Shown here: one piece after another, positions 41,081-52,400 of the stretch | Numbering within the stretch: the stretch's first letter is position 1 | Layout: the number at the start of each line of letters is the position of its first letter | Origin: Asterella californica | Taxonomy: Eukaryota > Streptophyta > Marchantiopsida > Marchantiales > Aytoniaceae | DNA length: 64,000 bases | Direction: 5' to 3' | Assembly: GCA_036924285.1 (NCBI GenBank) | Contig: JAYKYS010000012.1 | Coordinates: 7,254,001-7,318,000 of the forward strand | Notes under the pieces: model-generated | What the model saw: only the letters and a program-made list of their open reading frames with translations | What the model was told of the DNA's origin: nothing | The model's database searches: none | Translations under genes and position numbers: made by a program

Positions 41081-44000
41081 CAAGTACTGCTATAGAGCGA
41101 GGACATAGTGGTACACTGGAGAAGGTACTCTCGCTAGAGAAAGAAAGTGCTTTTTGTACAGGAGTTGTGAGATTTTCTGGGAGTGGATTTGCTACACATA
41201 CACGACTTGCTGACTTGCAGAAGTGGGAGCAGAAAGTTGTGCGAAAAACTGAAAAAGATCTAAAGAGAGTTGGTGTGCTTGAAGAGGATGATAAGATAGA
41301 AGGTGTTTATTTGGAGTTAGGGTTGGGAGATTTCATCGATGAACTTGCTATGCATGAGCAAGAAGATGAGGATCATGTGGTGGAAGTACACTCTAGGGAG
41401 CTCTATACAGCTATAGAGTCATTCGTAGATCCTGAAGTTAGAGTTGATACTAGGTACAAAACGGTAGACAAGAAGGTAAAACCTGTTGCTCAGCCATTAC
41501 CTAGTGATTCTAACCAGCGAGTCCAGCAATCTTCGAAGGAGAAAAGCTTGAGAGATCTTAGCCGGGTCGGTCACAAGTTCACTGAAACTACGCTCAAGGA
41601 GTTGAAGGTTGGTTCAACGGATTTTCTTTTGTCTGTGGAGGAGAATAGGTTTAGGGAGATGTTAACTAGGCACGGGAAAGCTTTTGCTTTTGAAGCCTCA
41701 GAAATCGGATGTGTAGATCCTAGCATTGTGGCGCCAATGATCATATTCACAGTTCCACATGCTCCTTGGGACTTGAGGCCAATTCCTGTACCTAGAGCGC
41801 ATCTACCAAAACTCATAGAGCTCTTGAAGGAGAAGATGCAGATGAAGATCTTGGAACCATCATTTGCACCATACTCTAGTCGTTGGTTTACAGTACCAAA
41901 GAAGAGTGGTGCATTACGGTTCATCCAAGATATGCAACCTGTGAACCAAGTGACCATCAGAAATACAGGCATAGGACCTATCGTCGGAGAGTTTGCTGAA
42001 GCGTTTGCTGGGAGGGCTATTTACTCTATAGGAGATCTTTACTCTGGATACGATCAGTTTCAACTTGCTGAACAGAGTAGAGATATCACCACCATGAGGA
42101 CACCGTTGGGGTTGGTCAGAATGTGCACACTACCACAAGGAGCAACAAACTCGGTAGCGCACATGATGAACGGGATGAACAAGGTTCTCCGTGAGTTCAT
42201 TCCTGAGAAGACCATGCCTTTCTTGGATGACATTCCAATTAAGGGATGCATTGAGGAGGAGAAAGATGAGACAATGGATCAGAAGGGGTGTAGAAACTTT
42301 GTTGCTGATCACATTTCAGATTGTGATAAAATCTTATCACGACTTGAAGAGGCGCACTTGACACTATCAGGTGCCAAGTCTTCATTTGGAGTGCGAGAGG
42401 TTGTGATTGTGGGGCACTTATGTGGATGGTTTGGACGCAAGCCTGATCCTGGTAAAGTGGATGCTATACGGCGGATGAAGGATACTTGTAGTTCAACAAC
42501 AGAGGTGAGAAGGTTTCTTGGAGCTTGTGTCTTCTATCATGTGTGGATTCCACATTTTGCACATGTGGCTGATCCTCTTTACGATCTGTTGAGAAAGCAC
42601 AAGAGGTTTGCATGGGAGGAGAGACATACCGAGGCGATTCAGAGATTGAAGCAGTTGTTATCTTCTCCACCTGTACTTCGTCGTGTGAGCTACGAGGATA
42701 GCAAACCAGTGATACTTACTGTTGATACTAGTCCGATAGCCATTGGATGGGCAGTAGGACAAGATGATGAAGAAGAGAATCGGTTTGCAGTCAGATTTGG
42801 AGCAAAGGTGTTGAGTGAGCGACATAGAAACTATCCTCAAGTGAAGAGAGAGTTATGGGGAGTAGTTACAGCTATGAAAGCTGAAAAGGATTATTTGATT
42901 GGAGCGCCAGTAATAGTAGAAACAGATTGTTTACCACTATTAGGGATGATTACAAACTGTAACACTCCTGATATTGCTATGCTACGCTGGATTGCTTACA
43001 TCAAGTCCTTAAATCCTGAGTTCCGACACATAGCGGGGAAGAACAATCCAGTAGCTGATATGTTATCTCGTGCGAGGTATGAGGATGAGGAGGAGATGAT
43101 AGAAGATACAGAAGATGTTGGTACTACTGTTTTCTGTAGAGCTCAAGGAGGTGAGAGTGAGCATTCGAAACCGTTCATGGAGGAGCTATATGAAGGAGAA
43201 TGGATAGACATAGGACGTTATCTAAGTCTGTTGACTAGACAGCCAGGATGGAGTGATGCCCACTTTAAACAAATCAGGAGGAAGGCTTATAACTACTTGC
43301 TACAAGGTGGTTATTTGTGGAAACATGCTAAGCAAGGTGGTAAGATGCCACAAAGGGTTGTGTGCAAGGTTGACATGCAGAAGTTACTCATGCAGGAGTT
43401 TCATGAGAGCTTGTGGGCAGGACATAGAGGTATTTATGCCACCTTTACAAAGCTGAAGGAGAGATATTGGTGGCGTAACATGTATAGAGATGTAGTTCAA
43501 TTTGTGGAGACATGCCAAACTTGTCAAGAGTATTCAGGAATTCGGCATCGAGATGGATTACATCCTACTTATCCACTTGCAATGCATTATAAGTGGGTAG
43601 TAGATCTTGTTATTATGCCAGTTGGTATATGGCAGATGCGATACTTAGTTTTGGCACGTGAGGATTTGTCCAACCAAGTGGAAGGGCGAGCCTTACGGAC
43701 AAAATCCACAGAGGGAGTCTGCAAATTCTTGTTGGAAGATGTGATTTGTAGATATGGTTGTGTTGGGAAGATCACGGCTGATCGAGGGGAGCTGAACAAT
43801 GATGAGGCTAAAGCGTTCTTCAAGAGGTGTGGTGTGAAGTTAGCTCTCACCACAGCCTACAATCCGGAAGGTAATGCGAAGAGTGAACGTGGTCATCCTC
43901 CTATTGTGAAAGCTATTGTGAAAGCTTGCAAGGGGAGGGCAAGAGAATGGCCAAGATTTCTTCCGTTTGCATTATGGGCTGATCGTTCGACTCATAGTTC

Positions 44001-44580
44001 AGTTACGGGATATATGCCGGCGGAGTTGATGCAGGGGCAGAAACCTATCATGCCCATTGAGGAGCACATACCTACTTGGAGTGTTCTACCTTGGGAGGAT
44101 GGTATGTCTACAGAAGATCTTCTTGCTGTCCGAATCCGTCAACTAGAGAGAAGACCTGAAGATGTAGAGATTGCATTGGAGAAGCTGAAAGAGGCGCGCT
44201 TGAGAAACAAAGACAGATTCGATAAGCGTCATCGATTAAGGCCGAAGGAGATTAAAGAAGGAGATTGGGTGTTGGTCTACGATAGTAGCTTGGACAACCA
44301 ACACAGTGCGCTTAGAAAATTCTCTAAGCGATGGTTTGGCCCGTATGTGGTTCTTGTCGTGCTTGACAATGCCACATATTCACTAAGAGAGCTTGATGGG
44401 GCAGAGCTCAAGGTTCCAATTGCAGGCAAGCGTGTGAAACTCTTCAAGAAGCGAGATGAAGGGATAAGCATGGAGGAAGTCGAAGTTGAGTTTGATATCT
44501 TGGATGATGACGGAGAAGATTTGGATGACGAAGATATTGCTAACGACAACATCAGTGAAGAAGATGAAGATATAGTGTGA
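41077..44580 (+). CDS. Family D pol (RT - RNase H - integrase), unit 1
   Basis: An intact frame of 1167 codons with no ATG at its start (TTG at 41077), so expression by -1 frameshifting from the protease frame fits. RT: ALRFIQDMQPVNQVTIRN, SGYDQFQLA, and active-site PFLDDIPIKGC (FLDD for YxDD) near residue 385. RNase H: LTVDTSPIAIGWAVG near 550 and ETDCLPLLGM. Integrase: HHCC (HESLWAGHRG...CQTCQ) near 775-810, then VVDLV, TADRGELN and NAKSERGH as D, D, E. GPY module near 1090, acidic end. No chromodomain. It looks competent for reverse transcription and integration. Confidence 0.92.
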   Translation: MTSTAIERGHSGTLEKVLSLEKESAFCTGVVRFSGSGFATHTRLADLQKWEQKVVRKTEKDLKRVGVLEEDDKIEGVYLELGLGDFIDELAMHEQEDEDHVVEVHSRELYTAIESFVDPEVRVDTRYKTVDKKVKPVAQPLPSDSNQRVQQSSKEKSLRDLSRVGHKFTETTLKELKVGSTDFLLSVEENRFREMLTRHGKAFAFEASEIGCVDPSIVAPMIIFTVPHAPWDLRPIPVPRAHLPKLIELLKEKMQMKILEPSFAPYSSRWFTVPKKSGALRFIQDMQPVNQVTIRNTGIGPIVGEFAEAFAGRAIYSIGDLYSGYDQFQLAEQSRDITTMRTPLGLVRMCTLPQGATNSVAHMMNGMNKVLREFIPEKTMPFLDDIPIKGCIEEEKDETMDQKGCRNFVADHISDCDKILSRLEEAHLTLSGAKSSFGVREVVIVGHLCGWFGRKPDPGKVDAIRRMKDTCSSTTEVRRFLGACVFYHVWIPHFAHVADPLYDLLRKHKRFAWEERHTEAIQRLKQLLSSPPVLRRVSYEDSKPVILTVDTSPIAIGWAVGQDDEEENRFAVRFGAKVLSERHRNYPQVKRELWGVVTAMKAEKDYLIGAPVIVETDCLPLLGMITNCNTPDIAMLRWIAYIKSLNPEFRHIAGKNNPVADMLSRARYEDEEEMIEDTEDVGTTVFCRAQGGESEHSKPFMEELYEGEWIDIGRYLSLLTRQPGWSDAHFKQIRRKAYNYLLQGGYLWKHAKQGGKMPQRVVCKVDMQKLLMQEFHESLWAGHRGIYATFTKLKERYWWRNMYRDVVQFVETCQTCQEYSGIRHRDGLHPTYPLAMHYKWVVDLVIMPVGIWQMRYLVLAREDLSNQVEGRALRTKSTEGVCKFLLEDVICRYGCVGKITADRGELNNDEAKAFFKRCGVKLALTTAYNPEGNAKSERGHPPIVKAIVKACKGRAREWPRFLPFALWADRSTHSSVTGYMPAELMQGQKPIMPIEEHIPTWSVLPWEDGMSTEDLLAVRIRQLERRPEDVEIALEKLKEARLRNKDRFDKRHRLRPKEIKEGDWVLVYDSSLDNQHSALRKFSKRWFGPYVVLVVLDNATYSLRELDGAELKVPIAGKRVKLFKKRDEGISMEEVEVEFDILDDDGEDLDDEDIANDNISEEDEDIV

Positions 44581-44605
44581 TGCCGACCACAACTTGTGAG
44601 TGTTG

Positions 44606-44625
44606 GCGCATACCAGAGGATGCGC
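44606..44625 (+). other. Hairpin before the D polypurine tract, unit 1
   Basis: GCGCAT (44606-44611), loop accagagg, ATGCGC (44620-44625). It lies between the pol stop and the polypurine tract tttagaaggggtgga. Its C counterpart differs at one pair with compensation. Second unit at 53004-53023. Confidence 0.6.
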
Positions 44626-44643
44626 AGGTTTAGAAGGGGTGGA

Positions 44644-47048
44644 TGTCGTGTTGTGGTTCGGCTCCTGTGTGAAATTCCTGTGTAACCTATGTTGTGTTTC
44701 TTTTCCGTGTTTCGTGAACCGTATCGCGTAACTCGTCGAACGGTGTGATGAGTGCCACGTTTGTGATTATCTGTTTAAGTGATCGCACGGTAGAAGAACG
44801 TGCCAAGTCATCGATCTGTGCGCGTTCACTTTAGTGGTCCTTGTCGCCGCATTTGTGTATAAAATGGTGGGTCGAAGGTTCATACGGCATTCTCTCTCAG
44901 CGGGTGATTCGTAAGGGTTCTCGGTGGTCTGCATGGAGGAGTGAGGAACTGCAGGAGTGGTGGTTATGGACGGAGGTGTGTTACCGGCTCCGGATCTTCC
45001 TTTCCCGAATCCGTTTCACATCAAGCTTCATTGCATCCACCGCGATCACTTTCGACAGTGGTTAGTTGCATACTTTGGCGATGAGTTCATGGGGAGGGTG
45101 ATGGAGTTACAGCTTCCGGTGATCCTTCCAATCGTAACATACGGAGAGACTTGGGATATGACGGTGTACATTTTGTTGTGAGGAACAATGGATCTCAACT
45201 ATCCATCGAACGTTCCTTTCAATCTTTGGGTCGATGTCCGGTGCCATTGCAGACCGAAGATCAATCATGGGGCTTGGATCGTGAGAAACTTCGGGCAAGA
45301 ATATTACAATCGAGTGATAGCTTCACCGTTTCCTTTTGTCATACCTTTTATTGTAGAACGTTTCCAAGTTGTAATATTGACGTTGTATTAGTCTGCGGCT
45401 CACTGGTTTCATTCTAGTTGAGCGCTTCTGTGTAGTTACGGACCGCGAAGAATCCATCGACATATCTGAAGGATTTTGTGAAGTCTTAGAGTGTTGTTGA
45501 TGTCTTGTGTCTCCTTGGAGAGTAAAAATTCGTTCTAAGGGAAAAGTTAAGAGGAGAAAAGACAAAAAGTAAAGTTCTTTTTGCTCTTATTGGTCCACTT
45601 TTGGACCAATGGTGTTCTAGCTGATCCTCGCGACGTTTCTGTGGTTTCTGGAGGCTTCAGAGGTCCATTCGCGAAACGGAGGGTATGGTTGGAGAGCTCT
45701 CGACCGGGGCTACAATCTGGGCTGAAGAATCGATCGATTTGATGAAAGTATGAGCGCGTTATGATCGATTGAGTGGAGGGGGGTGAAATTTGTACCTACT
45801 GCTACGTTTCTGGTTGTTCCGAGAGACTCGCGAGGAGTTTTGAGGAGCTGTCTGTTGGGTTGGAGAGCTGACGACGTGCTGGTCGTTTTGATATCAATTT
45901 CATCAGTTTCTTGATCGATTTGGATTCTGAACCGACCGATTGAAGTTGAGAAGTGCAGATGGGATAAGGCGGGACAGCGAACTGTGATAGCCATGGATAG
46001 TTTGCTATTGCTTAAGATCTGAGTCGAATTTCTGAGTGAAACTTTCCAGGATTGAAGAATGTCTTATCAGTAAGATACTTGGGAAGTTTCACCTCAAATG
46101 GTCGAGTAGTTTGTTCAGAATCTTGGATCAAATGTACCTGGGTCTGTAAAGCTCTGAAGTTAGCACAGATTACGGTTTGATCCATATCTGAGAATTGGTT
46201 TGAGATTTCGACCTGAAAATTGTTCAGGGTAGGAGTGAAGGGTCCAATCAAGCTTCCTGTGAAGTTTGATCATCATTGGTCGAGTGGTTTGGAAGGACTG
46301 AGGTCTCAAAGTTCGAAAATACTTCTGTTATTAGCTATTTCGGGTTTTTCGGTATCATCTATGATCATTTTGGTCATTTTCGATCAATTTGGAGAGGAGT
46401 TTGTTGCTGAAACTGCCATGCCTGCATGCAATTCGACATTGGAGGGTATGGGGCTGATTTCAGCTCTTGGTGATGAAGGAGAACGGAGTCGCCATGAGTC
46501 TTAAGCCGCTGTTTGGGTTCTCGGAGCTGCCAGGTACTACCGCCGTTGGTGCTATATTGAGATCTGAATAGTGTTTTGGAGTATGCATGCTTTACCTTGC
46601 TAGAATGCTTGGTAGACCAGGGTGTACAACAAGTTGTATCGATACTCTATCAAGTTGATTGAGTGATCTTATAGCGTCTTCTGGTTGTACTATGAAGTTG
46701 TGATAGTTGGATTGATGGGCAGTTAGCGTCGCTGGAGAGCTATTCAGAAGTCAGGCTTCCAGTGATATAGAGGAATAACTTCAGTTAGATAATACAGATC
46801 TGAGTATTTTTAGTTAGAATACAAAAGATCTGTTTGTAACACAAGTTTATGCAACCTATACGTAACCTTGGATCGTAGCAAGCTTTAAACTTGAGACGAG
46901 CGGATACAAGGTCACTCAGGCTAGAAGAGTAGATAGTGAAACATTTGAGTGGAAACATCCAGATCTAGATCCAACCTTGTCAATCCACATACCTCTGCAC
47001 AGCCATATACCCCGTGTATTCCTAGACAGAAAAACACGTTATACGATA
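44644..47048 (+). repeat. Family D LTR 2 (middle)
   Basis: 2405 bp; no difference from LTR 1 noticed. It acts as 3' LTR of unit 1 and 5' LTR of unit 2. Preceded by the polypurine tract (44630-44643) and followed by a primer site, i.e. internal sequence on both sides. TATA box at 44858-44864. Confidence 0.9.
44966..45391 (+). pseudogene. Protein-like ORF in D LTR 2
   Basis: Identical to 36568-36993, including the internal TGA. Confidence 0.3.
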
Positions 47049-47106
47049 GCTGGTGAACTCGACGTGAAAAGTCTAGGGTGAGAGGTACGTGCGTGGTTTT
47101 GCCACC

Positions 47107-47967
47107 ATGGACATTGAAGGGTTGGGTCATTACGTAGATGAGGCTTCTACATCTGGAGAGGCACCAAAGGTGACCAAGCTTTCACGGTCTGATATGCGAT
47201 TGCTTGAGGCATTCGCGTTGGTAATGCAACAACAGCAAGCCACTGAACGGAAAGAAGCAATGGCTACTAAAGCCTTGCAATCTGTTGTGGGGTTGCTAGA
47301 TCAGTTTGACGGGAAGAACATATCCAAGTACCTAAAGTACTATTCCCGGGAGATGGAGTTGAGCAAGGTGCCTGAAAGAGAGATGGTGAGTACATTTGCG
47401 CTTGCTGTCGTACCTGAACTACGAGAGCACATGAAGGACATCATCCGATCTCATGGTGCTACGTGGGAAGGATTTACTCTTCAGCTGAAAGAAGAGTATT
47501 CTTTAGAAGATGCAGACCGAGTGACTAAGAAGTCATTCATGGAGTGGGTAAACAAACCCAACAAAGGGCTTGTTGCCACAGAGCTATTTCGGGAGTATGA
47601 GAGACAATTCCTTCAGTTGTCTCGGATGGAGAAGCTCACATTGGAGAATGACAAGGTGGAGTTGTTTCTACAAGCAGCCAACAATGAATTACAAAGGGAG
47701 TTGGAGCTGCTTCTAGAAGATAGGATGGAAGACAACGGACTCACGACTGATTGGAGAAAAGTCTCTGAAGCAGTGAGTGTACTTGCCAAACGAGAGTACC
47801 GGAGAGGGAAGGTGGTGGTAAGACAAGAAGAGAGACCACCACCGATCATAGTACCTCGTAGGTACCCAATGTGCAAGCACCTATTGTGCATGTACCTCAA
47901 GTTCCACTTCCTGCTATTCCTGTCCCGAAAGTTGCACCGCAAAGAGATGCTATGGAAGAGTTGGTAA
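47107..47967 (+). CDS. Family D gag, unit 2
   Basis: Protein identical to unit 1 from the same GCCACCATGG start, with the same early end caused by the frame change before the zinc knuckle. That both units share the defect shows that it predates the tandem duplication. Confidence 0.85.
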   Translation: MDIEGLGHYVDEASTSGEAPKVTKLSRSDMRLLEAFALVMQQQQATERKEAMATKALQSVVGLLDQFDGKNISKYLKYYSREMELSKVPEREMVSTFALAVVPELREHMKDIIRSHGATWEGFTLQLKEEYSLEDADRVTKKSFMEWVNKPNKGLVATELFREYERQFLQLSRMEKLTLENDKVELFLQAANNELQRELELLLEDRMEDNGLTTDWRKVSEAVSVLAKREYRRGKVVVRQEERPPPIIVPRRYPMCKHLLCMYLKFHFLLFLSRKLHRKEMLWKSW

Positions 47968-49478
47968 AAGGGATGAGGGACTTGCAGATCAAGTTAGCAA
48001 GGTTGGAAGAGAAGGGAGGAGCACATGATACCAGACTTGCTCCTAAGCAAGATTATGTACAGAGATGCATTTGGTGTGATAGTTCTGATCATGCTCGAAG
48101 AGAGTGTGGTGATTTTGCCAAAACTCTACGAGATGGAGTAGTCTATTGGAAGGAAGGAAAGATTGCTCTGAAGGATAATGGAGAGATTCTTAGAACCAAC
48201 TTCGGGAAAGGAGGAATGAAGCAAGTACTGGAGGAGTATCTATCTCAACATGCTACTGCGTCGGTAGAAGCTGCTACTTATGGAGTTGAGGTAGTACGAG
48301 AAAGAAGTGCTTCTAAGAAGGATGGAGATACTCTTGATATGTGGAGCCATGCGGTAAGCACGAACAAAAGAGGGAAAATGGCAAGGGAGGAGTTGCTCAG
48401 AACAGCCACAGCAATCAGAGGTGCTACTGGATGGGATGATCCCGTGGATACAATGTCTGTACATGCTTATTTGGCGAAGAGTCAACATGAGGCTCTCATG
48501 GAGGAGAAGCGCAAACGAGATGAAGCAGGCCCTAGCGAAGAGAGAACAGCTCTCAAGAGGCAAACAAGAGGAGAAAAGTTCAGACCGGAGATGATGCCTC
48601 TACCAGAGGAGACTATGGAAGAGGTCATATCCTCTACTCCCGAGAATTCAGAGAAGAGCAAAGGTAAGGAGAAAGGTAAATCTCCTTCATACAAGCTTCA
48701 GTCTGATATTGAAGCTGCTACAGATCTGAAAGGAGTACTAGAAGAGAGAGTACTCAATGCCAGGATCGAGTTTACTTTGCGAGAGGTTCTTGGGATTGCC
48801 AAGAGGGAGTTTCATGATGTCATTATTGACACCATCAAACGAAAAAGGCAATTGGCAGGAGAAACCGCTGTGTCTAATGCATTAGACACAAGGATATCAA
48901 GAGAGGAAGAGTTAGAACTAGCTCAATGCTGCATCAACCGCAAGGTTCGGTTTGAGGATGATAACGATGACAAGGTCCCTAGTCATTACACTAGAGGACA
49001 TTGGGCTAGAGCTACTACCGAAGCCTTAGTGAAGGTGGGAGAGATGACAGATCCGGTGGTTGCTCTCATTGATCATGGATCAGAGATCAATATTGTCTCT
49101 AAGGACATCTACAAGCAAGGTGGATGGCCTGTTGATATAGATCATGGTTGGATGATCAGAACGGCGAACAACACACGAGGAGAACTCTACGGAGCTTGTC
49201 CTGATGTGAAAGTGAAGGTGGGAGATGTAACTATAGAACAAAACTTCTTTGTTCAAGATAGTACATCATACCCGGTGATACTCGGTCAACCTTACATTAC
49301 AGCTGTGAGGATGGAGACCAAGGTTTTGGATGATGGATCTGCTTATGCGCGGATCAGAAGTCAGGATGGCAAGAGAGCGGTACAGTTTCTAACTGTATCA
49401 GCAAACCACGAGCGGAACAGAGATTATCTGAGGGGTGGTTCCTTGCCTAAGGTCACGGAAGAGTTCAAGGATTTTTGA
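47871..49478 (+). CDS. Family D nucleocapsid knuckle and protease, unit 2
   Basis: Identical 535-codon frame to unit 1: knuckle CIWCDSSDHARREC, protease DHGS, ending in GAT TTT TGA with the same slippery heptamer. Confidence 0.82.
   Translation: MQAPIVHVPQVPLPAIPVPKVAPQRDAMEELVKGMRDLQIKLARLEEKGGAHDTRLAPKQDYVQRCIWCDSSDHARRECGDFAKTLRDGVVYWKEGKIALKDNGEILRTNFGKGGMKQVLEEYLSQHATASVEAATYGVEVVRERSASKKDGDTLDMWSHAVSTNKRGKMAREELLRTATAIRGATGWDDPVDTMSVHAYLAKSQHEALMEEKRKRDEAGPSEERTALKRQTRGEKFRPEMMPLPEETMEEVISSTPENSEKSKGKEKGKSPSYKLQSDIEAATDLKGVLEERVLNARIEFTLREVLGIAKREFHDVIIDTIKRKRQLAGETAVSNALDTRISREEELELAQCCINRKVRFEDDNDDKVPSHYTRGHWARATTEALVKVGEMTDPVVALIDHGSEINIVSKDIYKQGGWPVDIDHGWMIRTANNTRGELYGACPDVKVKVGDVTIEQNFFVQDSTSYPVILGQPYITAVRMETKVLDDGSAYARIRSQDGKRAVQFLTVSANHERNRDYLRGGSLPKVTEEFKDF
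49469..49475 (+). promoter_or_regulatory. Predicted -1 frameshift site, D unit 2
   Basis: GGATTTT before TGA, as in unit 1. Confidence 0.65.
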
Positions 49479-52400
49479 CAAGTACTGCTATAGAGCGAGG
49501 ACATAGTGGTACACTGGAGAAGGTACTCTCGCTAGAGAAAGAAAGTGCTTTTTGTACAGGAGTTGTGAGATTTTCTGGGAGTGGATTTGCTACACATACA
49601 CGACTTGCTGACTTGCAGAAGTGGGAGCAGAAAGTTGTGCGAAAAACTGAAAAAGATCTAAAGAGAGTTGGTGTGCTTGAAGAGGATGATAAGATAGAAG
49701 GTGTTTATTTGGAGTTAGGGTTGGGAGATTTCATCGATGAACTTGCTATGCATGAGCAAGAAGATGAGGATCATGTGGTGGAAGTACACTCTAGGGAGCT
49801 CTATACAGCTATAGAGTCATTCGTAGATCCTGAAGTTAGAGTTGATACTAGGTACAAAACGGTAGACAAGAAGGTAAAACCTGTTGCTCAGCCATTACCT
49901 AGTGATTCTAACCAGCGAGTCCAGCAATCTTCGAAGGAGAAAAGCTTGAGAGATCTTAGCCGGGTCGGTCACAAGTTCACTGAAACTACGCTCAAGGAGT
50001 TGAAGGTTGGTTCAACGGATTTTCTTTTGTCTGTGGAGGAGAATAGGTTTAGGGAGATGTTAACTAGGCACGGGAAAGCTTTTGCTTTTGAAGCCTCAGA
50101 AATCGGATGTGTAGATCCTAGCATTGTGGCGCCAATGATCATATTCACAGTTCCACATGCTCCTTGGGACTTGAGGCCAATTCCTGTACCTAGAGCGCAT
50201 CTACCAAAACTCATAGAGCTCTTGAAGGAGAAGATGCAGATGAAGATCTTGGAACCATCATTTGCACCATACTCTAGTCGTTGGTTTACAGTACCAAAGA
50301 AGAGTGGTGCATTACGGTTCATCCAAGATATGCAACCTGTGAACCAAGTGACCATCAGAAATACAGGCATAGGACCTATCGTCGGAGAGTTTGCTGAAGC
50401 GTTTGCTGGGAGGGCTATTTACTCTATAGGAGATCTTTACTCTGGATACGATCAGTTTCAACTTGCTGAACAGAGTAGAGATATCACCACCATGAGGACA
50501 CCGTTGGGGTTGGTCAGAATGTGCACACTACCACAAGGAGCAACAAACTCGGTAGCGCACATGATGAACGGGATGAACAAGGTTCTCCGTGAGTTCATTC
50601 CTGAGAAGACCATGCCTTTCTTGGATGACATTCCAATTAAGGGATGCATTGAGGAGGAGAAAGATGAGACAATGGATCAGAAGGGGTGTAGAAACTTTGT
50701 TGCTGATCACATTTCAGATTGTGATAAAATCTTATCACGACTTGAAGAGGCGCACTTGACACTATCAGGTGCCAAGTCTTCATTTGGAGTGCGAGAGGTT
50801 GTGATTGTGGGGCACTTATGTGGATGGTTTGGACGCAAGCCTGATCCTGGTAAAGTGGATGCTATACGGCGGATGAAGGATACTTGTAGTTCAACAACAG
50901 AGGTGAGAAGGTTTCTTGGAGCTTGTGTCTTCTATCATGTGTGGATTCCACATTTTGCACATGTGGCTGATCCTCTTTACGATCTGTTGAGAAAGCACAA
51001 GAGGTTTGCATGGGAGGAGAGACATACCGAGGCGATTCAGAGATTGAAGCAGTTGTTATCTTCTCCACCTGTACTTCGTCGTGTGAGCTACGAGGATAGC
51101 AAACCAGTGATACTTACTGTTGATACTAGTCCGATAGCCATTGGATGGGCAGTAGGACAAGATGATGAAGAAGAGAATCGGTTTGCAGTCAGATTTGGAG
51201 CAAAGGTGTTGAGTGAGCGACATAGAAACTATCCTCAAGTGAAGAGAGAGTTATGGGGAGTAGTTACAGCTATGAAAGCTGAAAAGGATTATTTGATTGG
51301 AGCGCCAGTAATAGTAGAAACAGATTGTTTACCACTATTAGGGATGATTACAAACTGTAACACTCCTGATATTGCTATGCTACGCTGGATTGCTTACATC
51401 AAGTCCTTAAATCCTGAGTTCCGACACATAGCGGGGAAGAACAATCCAGTAGCTGATATGTTATCTCGTGCGAGGTATGAGGATGAGGAGGAGATGATAG
51501 AAGATACAGAAGATGTTGGTACTACTGTTTTCTGTAGAGCTCAAGGAGGTGAGAGTGAGCATTCGAAACCGTTCATGGAGGAGCTATATGAAGGAGAATG
51601 GATAGACATAGGACGTTATCTAAGTCTGTTGACTAGACAGCCAGGATGGAGTGATGCCCACTTTAAACAAATCAGGAGGAAGGCTTATAACTACTTGCTA
51701 CAAGGTGGTTATTTGTGGAAACATGCTAAGCAAGGTGGTAAGATGCCACAAAGGGTTGTGTGCAAGGTTGACATGCAGAAGTTACTCATGCAGGAGTTTC
51801 ATGAGAGCTTGTGGGCAGGACATAGAGGTATTTATGCCACCTTTACAAAGCTGAAGGAGAGATATTGGTGGCGTAACATGTATAGAGATGTAGTTCAATT
51901 TGTGGAGACATGCCAAACTTGTCAAGAGTATTCAGGAATTCGGCATCGAGATGGATTACATCCTACTTATCCACTTGCAATGCATTATAAGTGGGTAGTA
52001 GATCTTGTTATTATGCCAGTTGGTATATGGCAGATGCGATACTTAGTTTTGGCACGTGAGGATTTGTCCAACCAAGTGGAAGGGCGAGCCTTACGGACAA
52101 AATCCACAGAGGGAGTCTGCAAATTCTTGTTGGAAGATGTGATTTGTAGATATGGTTGTGTTGGGAAGATCACGGCTGATCGAGGGGAGCTGAACAATGA
52201 TGAGGCTAAAGCGTTCTTCAAGAGGTGTGGTGTGAAGTTAGCTCTCACCACAGCCTACAATCCGGAAGGTAATGCGAAGAGTGAACGTGGTCATCCTCCT
52301 ATTGTGAAAGCTATTGTGAAAGCTTGCAAGGGGAGGGCAAGAGAATGGCCAAGATTTCTTCCGTTTGCATTATGGGCTGATCGTTCGACTCATAGTTCAG

